Part shown: one piece after another, positions 1 through 8,137 of the stretch | How the letters are laid out: the number at the start of each line of letters is the position of its first letter | How positions within the stretch are numbered: position 1 is the first letter of the stretch | Source of the DNA: Pseudomonadota bacterium | GTDB lineage: Bacteria > Pseudomonadota > Alphaproteobacteria > Rhizobiales > Xanthobacteraceae | Reading direction: 5' to 3' | NCBI GenBank assembly: GCA_023423415.1 | Contig: JAFAFP010000142.1 | Location: 1-63,646 of the forward strand | Length of the DNA stretch: 63,646 nt | The notes under the pieces: model-generated | The model's input: the letters and a program-made list of their open reading frames with translations, nothing else | Database searches by the model: none | What the model was told of the DNA's origin: nothing | Made by a program: the position numbers and the translations under genes

Positions 1-653
1 CTCATTTGCTTGAGGCGTCCGCCCGTGACGTGCAGTTCGAAGCGGGTCGCGTTTCTGTTGTCGGGACCAATCACGGCGTCCCCATCGCCGATGTCGCGCG
101 CGCCGCTTACATCCCGCACAACTTCCCGCTCGAGACGCTCGAGCCGGGCCTGCAGGACACCGCCGTCTACGATCCGAAAGCCTTTGCCTTCAGCAATGGC
201 GTTCACGTCTGCGAGGTTGAAATCGATCCCGAAACGGGGGTGGTCCAGCTTCAGCGCTATTCAGCGGTCGATGATGTCGGCACCGTCATCAATCCGATGA
301 TCGCGACCGGGCAGGTGCATGGCGGCGTGGCGCAAGGCTTTGGTCAAGCTGTGCTTGAACGCATCTCCTATGATGCGCAATCCGGTCAGGCTCTGTGCGG
401 CTCGTTCATGGACTATGCGCTGCCACGCGCAAAGGATCTGCCGCTGTTCGCATCCGAGTTCGAGCAAAGCCAGCCCTGCATGCATAATCCGCTTGGCGCA
501 AAAGGTTGCGGTGAGGCGGGAACGATTGCAGCGCCGGCCGCGATTGTCGGCGCGGTGCTCGATGCCTTGCGGCCACTGGGCGTCACCGACATCGATATGC
601 CGCTGACGCCAGCACGTGTGTGGCAGGCGATCCGGTCTGTTGCATCAAGGTAG
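1..653 (+). CDS. Molybdenum hydroxylase (xanthine dehydrogenase/CoxL family) large subunit, C-terminal part
   Basis: The gene is cut by the window edge; only about the last 215 residues are present. They match the C-terminal molybdopterin-binding domain of the xanthine oxidase family. Visible are the stretch GVHVCEVEIDPETG, the VDDVGTVINPMI segment, and the late glycine-rich GAKGCGEAG motif, whose Glu is the conserved base next to the Mo centre in this family. Such subunits work with an FAD subunit and a 2Fe-2S subunit to hydroxylate aromatic or aldehyde substrates using water. The partner genes are not downstream, so they must lie upstream, outside the window. The substrate cannot be inferred from this fragment. 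The family assignment is secure; the specificity is unknown. Confidence 0.9.
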   Translation, partial: HLLEASARDVQFEAGRVSVVGTNHGVPIADVARAAYIPHNFPLETLEPGLQDTAVYDPKAFAFSNGVHVCEVEIDPETGVVQLQRYSAVDDVGTVINPMIATGQVHGGVAQGFGQAVLERISYDAQSGQALCGSFMDYALPRAKDLPLFASEFEQSQPCMHNPLGAKGCGEAGTIAAPAAIVGAVLDALRPLGVTDIDMPLTPARVWQAIRSVASR

Positions 654-710
654 TTGTCGTCACCGCGCAGGCGCGGCCGAGCGTGCGAGCGCGGACATAA
701 TGGCACGCTC

Positions 711-800
711 CGCTCATTCCCGCGAAAGCGGGAATCCAGAAAGCTTCAATCGAGCACACGTGGTGAAGCCTCTGGGTTCCCGCTTTCGCGGGGACGAGCG
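711..800. repeat. Palindromic intergenic repeat
   Basis: Two arms of about 30 bp (711-740 and 771-800) are imperfect reverse complements. Each also folds on itself: positions 719-736 read TTCCCGC-GAAA-GCGGGAA. The pattern resembles the dispersed palindromic repeats common between genes of Bradyrhizobium-like genomes. No coding capacity is supported. Confidence 0.6.
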
Positions 801-852
801 GACAACGTAACTCGTCATGCCCCTGGCCTTGTGGTGGGCATCCTTTCTAGTC

Positions 853-949
853 ATTCCGGGGCGAGCGCATCGCGCGAGAACCCCGGAATCCAGAGACGCG
901 GCTATGGATTCTGGATTCCGGGCTCGCATGCTTTGCATGCGCCCGGGAA
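853..949. repeat. Second palindromic repeat cluster
   Basis: ATTCCGGGG at 853-861 is the exact reverse complement of CCCCGGAAT at 881-889. A second dyad spans 916-949, where TTCCGGGC and GCATGC are mirrored by GCATGC and GCCCGGGAA. With the preceding element this forms a repeat-rich tail behind the first gene. Confidence 0.6.
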
Positions 950-953
950 AGAC

Positions 954-1372
954 AGGTTCTGTTTTGCGCTTGACAATAATAGGAATATATACTGGAATAT
1001 ATACTTATATCCGTTTGCCTTGCTCATGAGGGGCGTCAACCGGTGACGCTGTTGATGGAGCGAGGTGCGGCGCCTGCGGGCATGAGTTCGTCGCTCATGC
1101 ACTCGGGCTGCATGGGGGCTCCGCCCGGGACCACTATGAGTCCCTGCCAGGAGCTGGCTGACCGGCGCTTCTCGAATGCGGGAGGCGCGTGAAGCGAAGC
1201 GCGGCCCCATGTAGAAACATCGCCGTGATGATGCGCCGAGAGGCGGTCGCGTGCTGGCAACATCACGCGACGTATCAGGAATGCCCTGCGTCTTTCGGCG
1301 CATCATTCCCCTCGATTCATTGAAGGCGTACCCCACGCCTCAGAATAACAGGGGCGATGGAGCTTTGATTTG
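954..1372. other. Unassigned intergenic stretch
   Basis: About 420 bp hold no convincing gene. The first 70 bp are AT-rich, with repeated GGAATATATACT-like words at about 980-1008. The remainder is GC-rich with many short complementary segments. Open frames here on both strands have no recognisable protein features. A structured RNA or a degraded repeat is possible, but nothing decides it. Confidence 0.4.
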
Positions 1373-1402
1373 TTATCCCTCCCCGCGAGCGGGGAGGGAT
1401 AA
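1373..1402 (-). terminator. Hairpin behind the aldehyde dehydrogenase gene
   Basis: A perfect 12-bp inverted repeat (1373-1384 and 1391-1402, core CCCTCCCC/GGGGAGGG) with a 6-nt loop lies 18 bp beyond the stop codon of the leftward aldehyde dehydrogenase gene. There is only a weak T-rich stretch after it, so intrinsic termination is plausible but not certain. Confidence 0.5.
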
Positions 1403-1419
1403 ACGTCGTGAGCGGCGGA

Positions 1420-2916
1420 TTACTTCGGCGCCTTCAGCTTCACATGGATGTTCTTTTCCTGGGTGAAGGCGAACATTTCCTCGATGCATTCCTCGCGGCC
1501 GATGCCCGATTGCTTGTAGCCGCCGAACGGCGCGCCAAGAAAATGCTTGGAGGTTTCGTTGACCCAGATGAAGCCGGCTTCGACCTCCATCGCCGTGCGA
1601 TGTGCGGTGGTGAGGTCGTTGGTCCAGATCGAGCAGGTGAGGCCGTATTCAACGGCATTGACCTGATCGAGCATCGCCTTTTCGTCCGACCATTTGAAGA
1701 TCGCCAGCACTGGGCCGAAGATTTCCTCGCGTGCGATTTTCATGTCAGCCGTGCAATCGGCATAGATGCTGGGCTCGACATAGAAGCCCTTGGCGAGTTT
1801 CGGATCGGACGGTCGGCCGCCGCCATGCAGCAGTCGTGCGCCGTCGGCCTTGGCCGAATCCACGTAAGACAGGACGCGCTCATATTGCATCTTGGAGATG
1901 ATCGCGCCCATCGTCGTCGCCGGATCGGTCGGAATGCCGGGCTTGTAGTACGCGGCCTTCTCTTTCACCTTCGCCAGCACAGCATCGTAGATCTTCTCAT
2001 GGATGAAGGCACGGCTGGTGGAGCCGCAGGACTGGCCGCACCAGGTGAAGTTCATGCCGCCGACGACGCCGGCTGCAACGTCCTCCGGATCGGAATCGGG
2101 ATAAGCGATCAGCGCGTTCTTGCCGCCGAGTTCGAGCAACACCGGCTTGATCGTCTCGGCCGCCGACTTCATCACTGCGCGGCCGGTCGGCACGCTGCCG
2201 ACCAAAGCAACCATCGCGACATCGGGGTGTGCCGACAGCCGCGCGCCTGCATCTCGGCCACCAGGCACGACGTTGAACACGCCGGGTGGAAACAGGCCGT
2301 CACACAATTCCGCAAGACGCAGCGACGACAGCGGCGCCTGCTCCGGCGGCTTCACGACAATGGTGTTGCCGGTGGCGAGGGCGGCGGCGGATTTGCCGGC
2401 GCAGAACATGAACGGGTGATTGAACGGGATGATGCGGCCCACCACGCCGCGCGGTTCACGCACGGAGAAATTCACAACGTCGGGCCCCATCGGAATCGAC
2501 GCGCCTTTGACCTCGGTGACGAGGCCGGCGAAAAACTCCATCTGCGCCGCAGCGATGGTGGCGTCGGCGAGCATTTCCTTGACCGGATTGCCGCAGTCGG
2601 CGGCGTCGATCATCGCCAGTTCGCCGGCATTGTCGCGCAGGATCTGGGCGACGCGCTTGAGGATGCGGGCGCGCTCCAGCGGCGGCACCCGCCGCCAGTC
2701 CTTGAAGGCCGCCTTGGCCGAGGCGATGGCCGCGTCCATATCGGCTACGCCGCAATCGGCCACCTTGCCGAGCGACTCCCCGGTGCCGGGGCTGATGGTA
2801 TCGATATAGCGCCCATCCTTCGGCGCATGCCATTTTCCGCCGTAGTAAGCGTCGCGATGTTCGGGCAAGGTCACTTGGCTCGGAATGGCGGGTTGCGGCG
2901 GAACGTTTGTGGTCAT
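1420..2916 (-). CDS. NAD(P)-dependent aldehyde dehydrogenase
   Basis: This 498-residue protein has the normal length and layout of the ALDH superfamily. The Rossmann-type coenzyme domain includes the PFNHP motif near residue 165. The general base Glu262 lies in LELGGKN, and the nucleophile Cys297 in the GQSC context. These enzymes oxidise aldehydes to acids in the cytoplasm. The sequence looks closest to the betaine-aldehyde and related semialdehyde dehydrogenases, but the substrate cannot be fixed. The gene stands alone, transcribed leftward, with a hairpin after its stop and a tRNA-Arg gene upstream. It may relate to the Mo hydroxylase at the window start, which ends about 770 bp away on the other strand. 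Confidence 0.93.
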   Translation of the reverse strand: MTTNVPPQPAIPSQVTLPEHRDAYYGGKWHAPKDGRYIDTISPGTGESLGKVADCGVADMDAAIASAKAAFKDWRRVPPLERARILKRVAQILRDNAGELAMIDAADCGNPVKEMLADATIAAAQMEFFAGLVTEVKGASIPMGPDVVNFSVREPRGVVGRIIPFNHPFMFCAGKSAAALATGNTIVVKPPEQAPLSSLRLAELCDGLFPPGVFNVVPGGRDAGARLSAHPDVAMVALVGSVPTGRAVMKSAAETIKPVLLELGGKNALIAYPDSDPEDVAAGVVGGMNFTWCGQSCGSTSRAFIHEKIYDAVLAKVKEKAAYYKPGIPTDPATTMGAIISKMQYERVLSYVDSAKADGARLLHGGGRPSDPKLAKGFYVEPSIYADCTADMKIAREEIFGPVLAIFKWSDEKAMLDQVNAVEYGLTCSIWTNDLTTAHRTAMEVEAGFIWVNETSKHFLGAPFGGYKQSGIGREECIEEMFAFTQEKNIHVKLKAPK

Positions 2917-3047
2917 GGCAGGGCCTCCCTAGACGATTGCGGGCTACCGATAGCAGGGATTGGTCCCGGCCGCGAATGCGGGGATGTGCGTTTGCGGCAA
3001 TTCTCATTTGTAAAATCGGAAGGCTGCCGCTAGACCATTTTCGCGTC

Positions 3048-3124
3048 GCGCCGGTAGCTCAGCTGGATAGAGCACCAGACTTCGAATCTGGGGGTCAGGG
3101 GTTCGAATCCCTTCCGGCGCACCA
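3048..3124 (+). tRNA. tRNA-Arg(UCG)
   Basis: The 77-nt sequence folds as a standard cloverleaf. The 7-bp acceptor stem is GCGCCGG (3048-3054) pairing with CCGGCGC (3114-3120), followed by discriminator A and an encoded CCA. The anticodon stem CCAGA/TCTGG encloses the loop CTTCGAA, giving anticodon TCG, which reads CGA codons. The T arm carries GGTTCGAATCC. The gene is intact. A recombinase remnant starts directly after the CCA end, marking this tRNA as a probable former integration site. Confidence 0.97.
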
Positions 3125-3762
3125 TTTGCGTACAAAACCACGGACATTTCCGTTTTCTCGGTCTGTTTGCTGGTGATAGCCGCCTGCAAGACGTCCCGGC
3201 TACCGATGATGCGGATAGCCCGGTCCAGGCGCCAGAACGCGCTGCTTGAGGTTACCCATGACGATGTCGTCCAACGTTGCCGTGGGGATATGGCGTCCCT
3301 TGCAGACCGTCTTGCCATTCCACTGGCACCCGGCACAGGAATAATACGAACACGATCTGCCTTTCCGATTAGTGGTTCCATACGTGTCATTCCCGAACCG
3401 CATGAAGCGCAAACCGCTATCCCGGTGAGGAGCGACGGACCGTTGACCACCCTAGGCGGGTGTCGTCTTGGGATTGTTGCGGGTTAGTTTCGCCTGCACT
3501 CGATCGAAATCACTTTGTTCGATCAGTGTGGGGAGGGAATGTAGATAACGGTTGATGGGTCGTGCTTGCTGCCGTCACGCGAGTTGCTCCTCCCGTATGG
3601 CCATTGTCCGCTTGCATAGCAGGTGTTCGTCAGAATTTTGTGCACCGCCCGACGCCGAAGGTTGCGCCGCGCCGGGTTCGAGGTGTTCACATATCCTGCC
3701 GGATCGAAGAGGACGTTACTGCCCATGTCGCTTGATAAGCCGCGTGACAAGTCATCGGACAA
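3125..3762 (-). pseudogene. Decayed large serine site-specific recombinase
   Basis: Fragments in different leftward frames match parts of a large serine recombinase. From upstream to downstream they are a recombinase-domain piece (RRAVHKILTN near 3640), the zinc-ribbon segment LTGIAVCASCGSGM (about 3430-3390), and its continuation in another frame (YYSCAGCQ, CKGRHIP, about 3340-3260). A C-terminal piece, RAIRIIGSRDVLQAAIT (about 3225-3170), follows. No single frame spans these parts, the catalytic N-terminal domain is missing, and a block between the zinc ribbon and the C-terminus is deleted. The gene is therefore dead. Its position right against tRNA-Arg suggests a relic of an integrative element. 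The last residues of the terminal frame are only the antisense translation of the tRNA. Confidence 0.75.
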
Positions 3763-3856
3763 GTTTGCGAAAGCTCGTTCAGCCTGCTGGCCGGAGTTTC
3801 TGCGTGCAGCCTACGTCGATATTTCACGTCGGTGCTTCGCGGAGCGGAGCGCTGCA

Positions 3857-4557
3857 ATGTTGAGCACTTCCGTTCCTGTTGTCGGCGGTAGCCACGACCC
3901 GTTGCTGGAATGGGCGTTGCGCGAAAGCCCGTCTGGTCTTGCGTCGCTTCCGGAAGGAAGTGCGGCCGGCCTGCAGGGTTTCGTCGATGGCGAGGTGGTT
4001 GCGGCGGCCATTCATCTGCATTCCGTGGACGCCGGTAGCGACGAAAACATCGCCGTGATGAAGAGTTTGTCGGGCTTGCGATGCCATGCTCATTGCCTTC
4101 GCTCGACGCGAGCAGGGTATCGTTTTGGCGCAAGGAAATTCACCTGGATTGCAAAGTGTACGCGATCTTGCCCGCAAAAATGTGCGTGTTGCGGTGCGTC
4201 CCTCCGGAGCCGGCGCACAATTGCTGCTGGAATTTTTGTTGAGGCGAGAAGGGCTCGACGTATCGGCGCTGTCGATTATCGCTCCGATTTGTCCGGCTGG
4301 TCCTGACATTGCCCAGGCCGTGCGCACAGGCCGCGCCGATTGCGGGATATCGATACGCGATGTCGCCAATGCAGCGGGGCTCTTTTTTGTGTCACTGATA
4401 TGGGAGCGGTTCGATCTCGTCGTGCGCCAGCCCGAGCTTCACAAAAGCCGATGCAAGCACTGCTGTCATTCCTAAAGACGCCTGCGATGCAGCAGATGCT
4501 GATGATGTTGGAGGTTATGATTTATCCGTTGCGGGCCAGATCAGGTTTACGATCTAG
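3857..4557 (+). pseudogene. Frameshifted copy of the HTH/substrate-binding-domain regulator
   Basis: The sequence parallels the intact gene at 5693-6574 from the motif VVGGSHDPLLEWALRES to the end, but is split over three frames. The first break lies near 4080-4090, before AFARREQGIV. The second lies near 4435, between the region matching WERFDLV and the LLSFLKTP segment. The third lies near 4490, after which the reading continues as DDVGGYDLSVAGQIRF to a stop at 4557. The N-terminal helix-turn-helix half is missing; its place is taken by sequence next to the recombinase relic. The copy cannot make a functional protein. It shows that the regulator was duplicated on both sides of the LysR gene, and one copy decayed. 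Confidence 0.85.
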
Positions 4558-4652
4558 TTTGCCCTGCCCAATAATGAGAATCTGGCCTAATTAGCTCGAA
4601 GCACGCAACATTTAATTGTGTCAGGACTCCTCGAAAGCGAAAGCTGCATTTC

Positions 4653-5519
4653 TTATGCATGCAGGCGTTCTGCTTGCTGCAATCGTGCGACGTTGCGCAT
4701 GTTCTCAAGCGCAATCTCCAGAATGTCTTCGTTTCGCTCGAGGACATACACGGCATAGGCAGGCAGCGAAAATTCGGGAGCCTGGCTAATCACGCTGAGA
4801 CGGTTGCTTTGAATATGTGTCTGCACCAGTCGCATGGGAAAGTATCCTGACCCACCATTCTCAAGCACGTGATGAAGCCCGAGCCAGCCGATATTTGCAG
4901 TCAGCGCTGGGCCCGGGAAATTAGGGAACACGGCGCTGTGTCGCGCATGAAATTCCGGTCCCCAGTCCACAAAGACGTAGCCGGGCTCAGGTTCGGGCGC
5001 GCCGTCCCGATCGGTCGAGACCAGAACCAGCCTCTCCTCAAAAAGCTGCTCGACTTTCAGTCCGGGACGAGACTGCGGCGTGTACATGACACCGATGTCC
5101 AGACGTCCTTCGACCAATCCCTGCATGAGCTCCGCTTCGAAGCCTATCTCTGCGCGGATCGACACATCCGGTGCGCTCTTCTGAAAGAGCGGCAGCCATC
5201 GCAACAGATACTGCTCCCACAGGCCGATGCGGCTGCCGATGGTCAGTGCGCTTCGAAAGCCTCTCGGGATCCCGATCTCGTGACGGGCCTGCTCGACAGT
5301 GCGCACGAGCGTGGAAGCATGCCTTTGAAATTGACGGCCTGCCTGAGTCAGAGCAGTCCCGGCTTTGTTTCTCACAAACAGACGGCAGCCAAGTTCCTGT
5401 TCAAGTGTGTTGATGCGTGTGCTGACAGTCGATTGACTCACATGCAGGTGTTCGGCGGCCTTGATGAAATTGCCGGTGGCCACCACGGTCAGGAATGTCC
5501 GGGCGAGTTCCGTGTCCAC
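4653..5519 (-). CDS. LysR-family transcriptional regulator
   Basis: The 288-residue product has the LysR layout: an N-terminal winged helix-turn-helix in roughly residues 1-60 (FIKAAEHLHVSQSTVSTRIN) and a periplasmic-binding-protein-like effector domain from about residue 90. I chose the GTG start at 5519 (MDTELARTF) because family members begin there and a GGGGGG ribosome-binding stretch sits just upstream. A longer frame to 5612 exists but adds an atypical tail. The gene is divergent from the HTH/substrate-binding-domain gene at 5693 and lies between the two copies of that gene. The 170-bp shared upstream region holds short direct repeats that could be operators. The effector and targets are unknown. 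Confidence 0.9.
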   Translation of the reverse strand: MDTELARTFLTVVATGNFIKAAEHLHVSQSTVSTRINTLEQELGCRLFVRNKAGTALTQAGRQFQRHASTLVRTVEQARHEIGIPRGFRSALTIGSRIGLWEQYLLRWLPLFQKSAPDVSIRAEIGFEAELMQGLVEGRLDIGVMYTPQSRPGLKVEQLFEERLVLVSTDRDGAPEPEPGYVFVDWGPEFHARHSAVFPNFPGPALTANIGWLGLHHVLENGGSGYFPMRLVQTHIQSNRLSVISQAPEFSLPAYAVYVLERNEDILEIALENMRNVARLQQAERLHA

Positions 5520-5548
5520 AACGCCCCCCGCGTTGTTATCAAGAATTT

Positions 5549-5660
5549 CAATATTAACCGGCAATATTCGTGTGGTTGTCAAAGGAAATTCTGGCCGCTG
5601 CTCGGCTAACAACCTCGAAATGGTCGCTACCTTGCAAATTCCTGCTTCATTTGCAAATTC
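5549..5660. promoter_or_regulatory. Direct repeats in the divergent LysR/HTH promoter region
   Basis: Two copies of CAATATT lie at 5549-5555 and 5562-5568, 13 bp apart. Two exact copies of TTGCAAATTC lie at 5631-5640 and 5651-5660, 20 bp apart, about two helical turns. Both pairs sit between the divergent LysR and HTH-regulator starts, so they are candidate regulator sites. The assignment rests on position and repetition only. Confidence 0.45.
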
Positions 5661-5692
5661 GGAAAAACGTCCAAAAAAACGCGGAATCGGGC

Positions 5693-6574
5693 ATGCGGCT
5701 GTTCACAACAAGCGAAGCGGCAGAATATCTCCGTATCAAGGAACGTAAGCTCTATGAGCTGGTGTCCGAGGAAGCGGTCCCATGTACGAAGGCGACCGGT
5801 AAATGGTTGTTTCCCAAGCACGAACTGGACCGCTGGCTGTCTGATAGCCTGACCAGGCCCGATGGAATGAAGAATGCCGAGCCGATGCCGATTGTCGGTG
5901 GCAGCCACGATCCGTTGCTGGAATGGGCTTTGCGTGAAAGCCAATGCGGGCTTGCGACCTTGCCGGAAGGAAGTGGCGCTGGTCTCCAGCGGTTCATCGC
6001 CGGCAAACTCGTTGCCGCAGCGATTCACCTGCATGCGCTTGATGTCGATCGGGATGCCAATATCGAGGCGATGAGGAACGAGCCCAATCTGCATCAGGCC
6101 GTGCTGGTGGCGTTTGGCAGAAGGGAGCAGGGGATTGTGGTCGCTCATGGCAATCCCCTCGGCCTCTCCCGCGTCCGTGACTTTGCGAACAAGAATGTGC
6201 GTCTTGCCGTGCGTCCGATCGGCGCCGGCGCGCAATTGCTGCTCGGAGCATTATTGCATCGGGAAAAAGTCGATCCGGCGAAGCTCAACATTGTGCCGCC
6301 GCCTTGCCCCACCGGTTCCGATATCGCGCAGGCTATCAGGAATGGACATGCCGATTGTGGAATCGCGACGCGCAGCGTCGCCAATGCCGCGGGGCTTGAT
6401 TTCGTGTCGCTTGTCTGGGAGCGGTTCGATCTTGTGATTAGTCAACGGGAATATTTCCGAACGCCCCTGCAGGTCTTCCTGTCGTTTCTGAAAACGCCGG
6501 TGATGAAGCAGCACGCCGATGATTCGGGCGGCTACGACGTCGCTATGGCCGGCGAAATCCGCTATGCACCCTGA
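5693..6574 (+). CDS. Excisionase-type HTH regulator with periplasmic-binding-protein-like domain
   Basis: The 293-residue protein starts at the ATG at 5693. The reading frame is open further upstream, but the conserved HTH begins here (MRLFTTSEAAEYLRI). Residues 1-55 form an excisionase/MerR-like helix-turn-helix with the KWLFPKHELDRWL ending typical of this class. The rest resembles the PBP-like domain fused to such HTHs (Pfam PBP_like type), with VGGSHDPLLEWAL early and GADCGI/WERFDLV-like motifs later. There is no signal peptide, so it acts in the cytoplasm. By family it should be a ligand-responsive DNA-binding protein. Its proximity to the formate dehydrogenase block allows a molybdate-, tungstate- or formate-sensing role, but that is inference. 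A decayed paralogue lies at 3857-4557. Confidence 0.8.
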   Translation: MRLFTTSEAAEYLRIKERKLYELVSEEAVPCTKATGKWLFPKHELDRWLSDSLTRPDGMKNAEPMPIVGGSHDPLLEWALRESQCGLATLPEGSGAGLQRFIAGKLVAAAIHLHALDVDRDANIEAMRNEPNLHQAVLVAFGRREQGIVVAHGNPLGLSRVRDFANKNVRLAVRPIGAGAQLLLGALLHREKVDPAKLNIVPPPCPTGSDIAQAIRNGHADCGIATRSVANAAGLDFVSLVWERFDLVISQREYFRTPLQVFLSFLKTPVMKQHADDSGGYDVAMAGEIRYAP

Positions 6575-6983
6575 TCGAAAGAAACGCGCCCTCCTTCACC
6601 GCTGCGTTGGGAACGTGCTGGATGATGTCAGGGTACAATTCCTTTTGCGGCAGCAAGGGAAACAGCGCTGGCCGACGCACCAAGGAAACCGCGACGATTA
6701 AGCATCGCTCACTTCCGGATGAGTTTTCTGATGATTGGTCGACCGGCCATTTCGTGCTCCGCCGAATGAATCGAGCGCGCGTGATGCAAGTATTATAGGC
6801 GGTATCGTGTGAGTTTCAACAAACGCGAATGATCGGTGACGTTTTTTGACAACCACATACTGTCGCATGTGTTGGAAATGCGGATCGATGAATGAAAATA
6901 TTTCTTCGTACGTATTTGTTTCTCGATCATTGAGATCGCGTCACGTCGCCGCGTGATGTTCGCCGCGTACGAATGTTCAATGC
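6575..6983. other. Convergent gap without a gene
   Basis: This 409-bp gap separates the HTH-regulator gene and selD, whose 3' ends face each other. It is comparatively AT-rich from about 6790 onward. A GTCACG/CGTGAT-type dyad lies near 6938-6957. I see no supported gene and no clear T-run terminator. Confidence 0.4.
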
Positions 6984-8033
6984 TCAGCCGACGATCTTTA
7001 CGACTGCAGGCCCCGCCTCCGCATGGCCGATGATGCTGGCGAAAGGGTAGCCCGCAGCGATGATGGTCTGCAGAACCGAACGAGCGATATCGGGCGAAAC
7101 GGCGATCAGCAGACCGCCAGACGTTTGCGGATCGGTGAGCAGATGGCGCTGCCAGTCCTGATAGCCGTCCGGCAGCGTGACCTCATGGCCATAGCTCGAC
7201 CAGTTGCGATGCGAGGCACCGGTGACGCAACCTTTCTTGACCAGCTCAACTGCGCTCGGCATGAACGGAACGTCGGTGCCACGGATTTTCAATGTCAGTT
7301 TCGAGCCCCGCGCCATTTCAAGTCCGTGTCCAAGCAGACCGAAGCCGGTTACGTCGGTGATGGCATGAACATTTGAGTCCTTGGCCAGTTCTGCGCCAAT
7401 CCTGTTGAGTAATGTCGTGGTTGCGATCATGTCGGCATAACCGCCATGCGGCAGCAGGTCCTTCTTGATTGCTGCGGAGTAGATTCCAACGCCAAGCGCC
7501 TTCGTCAGGATGATTACGTCCCCGGTTTTTGCGTCCGCGTTCCGTCGAACCTGCTCGGGTCGACAGGTGCCGATGACGGCCAGGCCATAAACCGGTTCTG
7601 GACAATCGATGGAATGACCGCCGGCCACGGGTATTCCAGCGGAGGTGCAGACGGCCGATCCACCTTCGAGAATCTTTCTCACCGTTTCGGGTGCGATCTT
7701 GTCGACGGGCATGCCGAGAACTGCGAGCGCCATCACTGGTGTGCCGCCCATTGCATAGACGTCCGATATTGCATTGGTCGCTGCGATCCGTCCGAAGTCG
7801 AACGGGTCATCCACCATCGGCATGAAGAAGTCGGTGGTCGCAATGATGCAGGTGTTGTTGTCGACTTGCCACACCGCGGCATCGTCGCCATTCTCGATTC
7901 CGACCAGCAATTGCTTGTACGGATTATGTTTTGGTGCGGATGACAGAAGATGTTGCAGGACTGAAGGCGCGAGTTTGCAACCGCAGCCGCCACCATGCGC
8001 AAGGCTTGTCAATCGAACTTGAGGAACGTTCAT
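6984..8033 (-). CDS. selD: Selenide, water dikinase (selenophosphate synthetase)
   Basis: SelD makes selenophosphate, the selenium donor for selenocysteine synthesis, from selenide and ATP in the cytoplasm. The 349-residue length matches E. coli SelD (347). The N-terminal loop HGGGCGCK places Cys17 and Lys20 exactly where the catalytic pair of E. coli SelD lies. DDAAVW and TTDFFMPMVDDPFDFG carry the metal and ATP ligands, and TDVTGFGLLGH and DPQTSGG are conserved late motifs. The start at 8033 is preferred because an AGGAAGGA ribosome-binding site lies 9 bp upstream; a longer frame exists. The active-site residue is Cys, not selenocysteine. The gene follows a cysteine desulfurase and a TusA-like gene on the same strand and is divergent from the fdn-sel operon. 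Confidence 0.97.
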   Translation of the reverse strand: MNVPQVRLTSLAHGGGCGCKLAPSVLQHLLSSAPKHNPYKQLLVGIENGDDAAVWQVDNNTCIIATTDFFMPMVDDPFDFGRIAATNAISDVYAMGGTPVMALAVLGMPVDKIAPETVRKILEGGSAVCTSAGIPVAGGHSIDCPEPVYGLAVIGTCRPEQVRRNADAKTGDVIILTKALGVGIYSAAIKKDLLPHGGYADMIATTTLLNRIGAELAKDSNVHAITDVTGFGLLGHGLEMARGSKLTLKIRGTDVPFMPSAVELVKKGCVTGASHRNWSSYGHEVTLPDGYQDWQRHLLTDPQTSGGLLIAVSPDIARSVLQTIIAAGYPFASIIGHAEAGPAVVKIVG

Positions 8034-8137
8034 CGCTGCTATCCTTCCTGAAGAATGGATTGTCGTCGGTCGCGGTGCAGAGCCTGAATCGGGCAAACTT
8101 CGAATGACACTGCTGCATGCCGAGTTTCCCGTTGAGA

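Noticed and set aside
711..949. CRISPR array
   Set aside because: The repeats are palindromic pairs without regular spacing or unique spacers, and no cas genes are present in the window.
1408..3033. 541-codon rightward frame opposite the aldehyde dehydrogenase
   Set aside because: It is the antisense shadow of a well-supported ALDH gene, has no family features and a composition typical of GC-rich antisense frames.
3004..3120. C-terminal text APEGIRTPDPQIRSLV in a leftward frame
   Set aside because: This is the antisense translation of the tRNA-Arg gene, a common artefact, not protein evidence. Only the part upstream of it is recombinase-like.
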